This document shows positions 61,363 through 64,000 of a stretch of DNA of 64,000 nt, piece after piece. The DNA lies in NCBI GenBank assembly GCA_964411985.1, contig CAYPNF010000031.1, positions 1 through 64,000 of the forward strand. Direction: 5' to 3'. A program made the position numbers and the translations under genes. How positions within the stretch are numbered: the first letter of the stretch is position 1; each line of letters opens with the position of its first letter. The DNA is from CAYPNF01 sp964411985. GTDB taxonomy: Bacteria > Verrucomicrobiota > Verrucomicrobiia > Limisphaerales > J093. The notes beneath the pieces are model-generated. The model ran no database searches. It was not told where the DNA came from and saw only the letters and a list, made by a program, of their open reading frames with translations.

Positions 61363-62880
61363 TTAACCGGCTTTGCTTTCGTCTACGACCAGGAACCGGC
61401 TGTTACCATTGCTCCAAACTCGCAGGAGGGTGGTCTTATCTTCGGTCTTTTCGGTGAGTTTGACCGCTTCTTCAGCGTCGCGCACCGGCTTCTTGTTGAT
61501 CTCAAGGATCACATCGCCGGGTCGCAGGCCCGCTTCACCGGCTGCGGAGTCAGGTTCGACATCGGTGACCAGGGCGCCGTGCAGATTCGCGGGCACTCCC
61601 ATCTGACGGCGGACTGCAGGTTCGAGATCGCCCACAGTGACCCCGTTCAAGGTACCTTCGTCGTTCTCCGCCTTGCCGTTGTTCTTGGCGAGTTTGTCGG
61701 AACCAGGAAGTTCTTTGACCGAGACTTCCAGAGTCTTGGTGGAGCCATCGCGCAGGACCTTGACGGGAACCGTCTGTCCAGGCTTGCTCTGCGCAACCTG
61801 CAGTTTCAGGTGGCGGCTGTCCTTCACGGCTTTACCGTCATATTCCACCACCACGTCGCCATTCTTCAGTCCGGCCTTGGAGGCAGGGCTGTTGGGAGTG
61901 ACATCCCCCACCAGCGCACCATTACGATCCTTGAGATCGAACTGTTTCGCCAAGCCCGGGGTGAGGTCCTGGATCAGGACTCCCAGATAGCCACGGGTCA
62001 CTCTGCCATCTTTGACTAGCGATACCATCACGTTCTTGGCCAGATTCGTGGGAATCGCGAAGCCGATACCCTGGAATCCTCCATTGCGGCTGAGTATCGC
62101 GGTATTGATCCCGATCAGACGCCCCTCGGTATCCACGAGCGCGCCGCCAGAGTTTCCCGGGTTAATGGCCGCGTCGGTCTGAATGAAGTCCTCGTAGTCC
62201 AAACCGATATTGCCACGGCCCATGGCACTGATCATGCCCATGGTTACGGTCTGGCCAATCCCAAACGGGTTGCCGATCGCCAGAACGATATCGCCAACCT
62301 CGATCTTCTCGCTGTCCGCCAATTCCATGCAAGGAAGGTCTTTGGCATTAACCTTCACCACCGCCACATCGGTCTTGGGGTCGGTACCAATGACTTTGGC
62401 ATTGAACTCCCGTCCATCCTGCAGGCTGACTTTGACTTCATCGGCGTTTTCCACCACGTGGTTGTTGGTGAGAATGTACCCGTCTTCCGTGACGATCACC
62501 CCGGATCCAGCGCCGCGCATCTTGGGGGCTCGTTCCATCTGGCCGCCACCGAAACCTTCGCCGAAGAAGCGTCGGAAGAAGGGATCGCTCATCCCCGGGG
62601 CGCCCTCAAACCCGGTTTGCTTGACCCGCGCGGTGGTGTCAATGCGCACCACGCTGGGAGCGACTTTCTTTACGATGGGAGCATAGCTGTTGGCATACCT
62701 GGTGGTGCGATCCACCGGCTTCTGGTCAACCGTCAACTGAACCTTAGGAGCTTTCTCGGGTTCAGACTCTGCAGTTTCGGTCTTCTTACCCACCGCCATG
62801 GTGGTTACCGCGACTAGAACGGCGACCGTCCACGTGATGGCCGACAGGCGTTTCGCAACAAATCGAATGATAGGATTCAT
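61363..62880 (-). CDS. DegP/HtrA-like serine endoprotease (Do family)
   Basis: A 505-residue periplasmic protease/chaperone, usual length for DegP. I use the ATG at 62880 (AAGGAG just before it); an in-frame GTG at 62934 and ATGs in between give a longer leader. An N-terminal membrane helix or signal peptide (ITWTVAVLVAVTTMAVG) is followed by a linker, then the trypsin-like domain with the triad His141 (TNNHVVE), Asp171 (TDVAVVK) and Ser244 (NPGNSGGAL). The Q-linker and GGGQMERAPKMRG loop precede it. Two PDZ domains follow (YLGVLIQDLTPGLAKQF ... and ALVTDVEPDSAAGEAGLRPG). It degrades or refolds misfolded envelope proteins. It stands alone, opposite to the neighbours on both sides. Confidence 0.95.
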   Translation of the reverse strand: MNPIIRFVAKRLSAITWTVAVLVAVTTMAVGKKTETAESEPEKAPKVQLTVDQKPVDRTTRYANSYAPIVKKVAPSVVRIDTTARVKQTGFEGAPGMSDPFFRRFFGEGFGGGQMERAPKMRGAGSGVIVTEDGYILTNNHVVENADEVKVSLQDGREFNAKVIGTDPKTDVAVVKVNAKDLPCMELADSEKIEVGDIVLAIGNPFGIGQTVTMGMISAMGRGNIGLDYEDFIQTDAAINPGNSGGALVDTEGRLIGINTAILSRNGGFQGIGFAIPTNLAKNVMVSLVKDGRVTRGYLGVLIQDLTPGLAKQFDLKDRNGALVGDVTPNSPASKAGLKNGDVVVEYDGKAVKDSRHLKLQVAQSKPGQTVPVKVLRDGSTKTLEVSVKELPGSDKLAKNNGKAENDEGTLNGVTVGDLEPAVRRQMGVPANLHGALVTDVEPDSAAGEAGLRPGDVILEINKKPVRDAEEAVKLTEKTEDKTTLLRVWSNGNSRFLVVDESKAG

Positions 62881-63153
62881 ATCTCCTTTTTCCTTTCTTT
62901 GACTCTTGTTGTCCAAATTCATGTTCTCGTTCACGGGGACAACCTAGCACCCCGATCTGAACAGATCCTTGCTGGAACATTACATGTGTGTAATGAACCA
63001 GAACGGGACTTGCCCATCTCCGCTGGAGGAGTCCGGGCTTTGGAGCTCGCCGCTTCTTGGCGACAGCGCCTCCTTGGGAACAACCCTCGAGCCGACAAAC
63101 CCTGGTTGCACGACATGGGTGAAACCCGCATAATCGAGCGAACGCGCTACATT

Positions 63154-64000
63154 ATGAGACACGCTCACTTGCTCGTCCTGCTCTTGGCAATGGCTTTGCC
63201 GGGGAAAACGGCCGAACTCTTCGTTGGCCCCAAAGGAAAAGATACCAACCCTGGGACGAAATCCAAACCACTGGCCTCGCTGGAGGCCGCACGCAACCGT
63301 TTGCGCGCGTTCGGAATGGGCAAACACACCATTACCCTGCTTTCGGGAGACCACTATCGGTCGGCTTCCTTCGTTCTGGGGCGCGAGGACTCCGGTCTGA
63401 CGGTCCGAGGGGAGCCTGGGGCTGTGCTCCTCGGTGGGCAGGTTGTGTCCGGGTGGACGCTCTCCAAGGATTCGCGCGTCCCGGAGACATCTCGGGGAAC
63501 GGTCGTCGAAGCGAGGTTGAATGGAGACCTTGGCAACCTGGTACGCCGCGGGTTTGGCATCCATCCATCCCCTGCTCCGCCGGAACTGTTTGTGCGCTTG
63601 ACTCCGCAAACCCTCGCTCGCTGGCCCAACAACGAGCAATGGAGCACGATGGTTTCGGGGGCCGAAGGCAGATTCGGCGTGAAGATCGAACCCGAGCGAC
63701 TGGCGCGGTGGTCGAAGGCGGCTGATCTTTGGGTGCACGGTTATTGGACCTACGATTGGGCTGACACCTACGAGGAAGTGACTTCGATCAACCTCGCCGC
63801 GCAGACCCTGTCCACGGCCCCGCCTCATGGGGTCTATGGCTACAAGCCGGGCAAGCGCTTCTATGCGCTCAACCTGCTCGAGGAACTGGATACTCCGGGT
63901 GAATACTGGATCGACCGGAAGGGCGGTATCCTCTATGCGTGGCTTCCGGCCCGGAGCGAGACGATTCTCTCGATGCTCCAGACTCCTTTGATCCAGCTCG
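63154..64000 (+). CDS. Secreted right-handed beta-helix-type protein, N-terminal part (3' end outside window)
   Basis: The frame starts at the ATG at 63154 (MRHAHLLVLLLAMALPGKTA, a signal peptide) and is open to the end of the window, 282 codons. The mature start ELFVGPKGKDTNPGTKSKPL with LASLEAARNRLRA is the typical entry of parallel beta-helix proteins (pectate-lyase/GH141-like), where GPKGxDxNPGTxxxPxxSLxxA occurs. Further on are GLTVRGEPGAVLLGG and LWVHGYWTYDWADTYEE. The enzyme class cannot be fixed without the C-terminal rungs. A long antisense open frame covers the same bases but has no protein features. Confidence 0.75.
   Translation, partial: MRHAHLLVLLLAMALPGKTAELFVGPKGKDTNPGTKSKPLASLEAARNRLRAFGMGKHTITLLSGDHYRSASFVLGREDSGLTVRGEPGAVLLGGQVVSGWTLSKDSRVPETSRGTVVEARLNGDLGNLVRRGFGIHPSPAPPELFVRLTPQTLARWPNNEQWSTMVSGAEGRFGVKIEPERLARWSKAADLWVHGYWTYDWADTYEEVTSINLAAQTLSTAPPHGVYGYKPGKRFYALNLLEELDTPGEYWIDRKGGILYAWLPARSETILSMLQTPLIQL

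Noticed and set aside
62980..63828. A 282-codon minus-strand open frame over the beta-helix gene
   Set aside because: It mirrors the plus-strand gene that begins at 63154, which has a signal peptide and family motifs; the antisense product is Arg/Pro/Gly-rich with no recognisable domain.

Overview
The window (GC rich, few IS-like features, no rRNA, tRNA or CRISPR seen) looks like a chromosomal piece of a free-living Gram-negative bacterium of the Planctomycetes-Verrucomicrobia-Chlamydiae group, most likely Verrucomicrobiota (Pedosphaera/Limisphaera-like). The reasons are the lipid A/Kdo gene waaA, a lone pseudopilin, Tat-exported sugar isomerase and Gfo/Idh/MocA proteins, an ECF sigma factor coupled to a Ser/Thr kinase with a long C-terminal half, and many large secreted proteins that share a short module ending in F-Y/F-R. 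Taxonomy is inferred from gene content only.

Layout. 1-8.9 kb: the 3' part of an alpha-2-macroglobulin gene, a small unknown gene, and a two-gene unit of a secreted repeat protein plus a cytoplasmic hybrid histidine kinase. 8.9-15 kb: waaA, then on the minus strand recF, a TetR-isomerase-ThuA operon with a visible promoter and possible operator, and a LysR regulator. 15.4-21.2 kb: a pseudopilin, a three-module secreted protein, a Tat-exported paralogue of the isomerase, and an HI0933-type flavoprotein. 21.5-24.2 kb: a BspA-like leucine-rich repeat protein, then 770 bases with no intact gene but three palindromic elements and the tail end of a lost hydrolase.

24.2-37.5 kb holds the most unusual locus: six consecutive minus-strand genes, all with export signals. 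In transcription order they encode two unknown secreted proteins, a phage tail-collar-type fibre protein, a 2647-residue LamG protein with a late coiled coil, a small secreted protein with acidic calcium-type loops, and a formylglycine-generating-enzyme-like protein lacking the catalytic cysteines. I infer a surface or extracellular assembly.

37.5-49.4 kb: a DUF4239-like membrane protein, a chemoreceptor with a CZB zinc domain, a TRAP transporter (TatT lipoprotein, fused DctQ-DctM, DctP), a tandem pair of related membrane-anchored unknown proteins, a Tat-exported Gfo/Idh/MocA oxidoreductase and a RelE/ParE-type toxin-antitoxin pair. 49.5-64 kb: ECF sigma factor/Ser-Thr kinase pair, a PEBP-fusion protein with a CheY-like regulator, a probable polysaccharide lyase-like protein, an exported lactonase and phosphotriesterase-family pair closed by a clear terminator, a DegP/HtrA protease, and the start of a beta-helix protein that runs off the window.

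Most of the non-coding sequence of note is palindromic: a long imperfect inverted repeat at 16.2 kb with a single arm repeated at 41.4 kb, a REP-like double hairpin at 10.4 kb, and the group at 23.6-23.9 kb.
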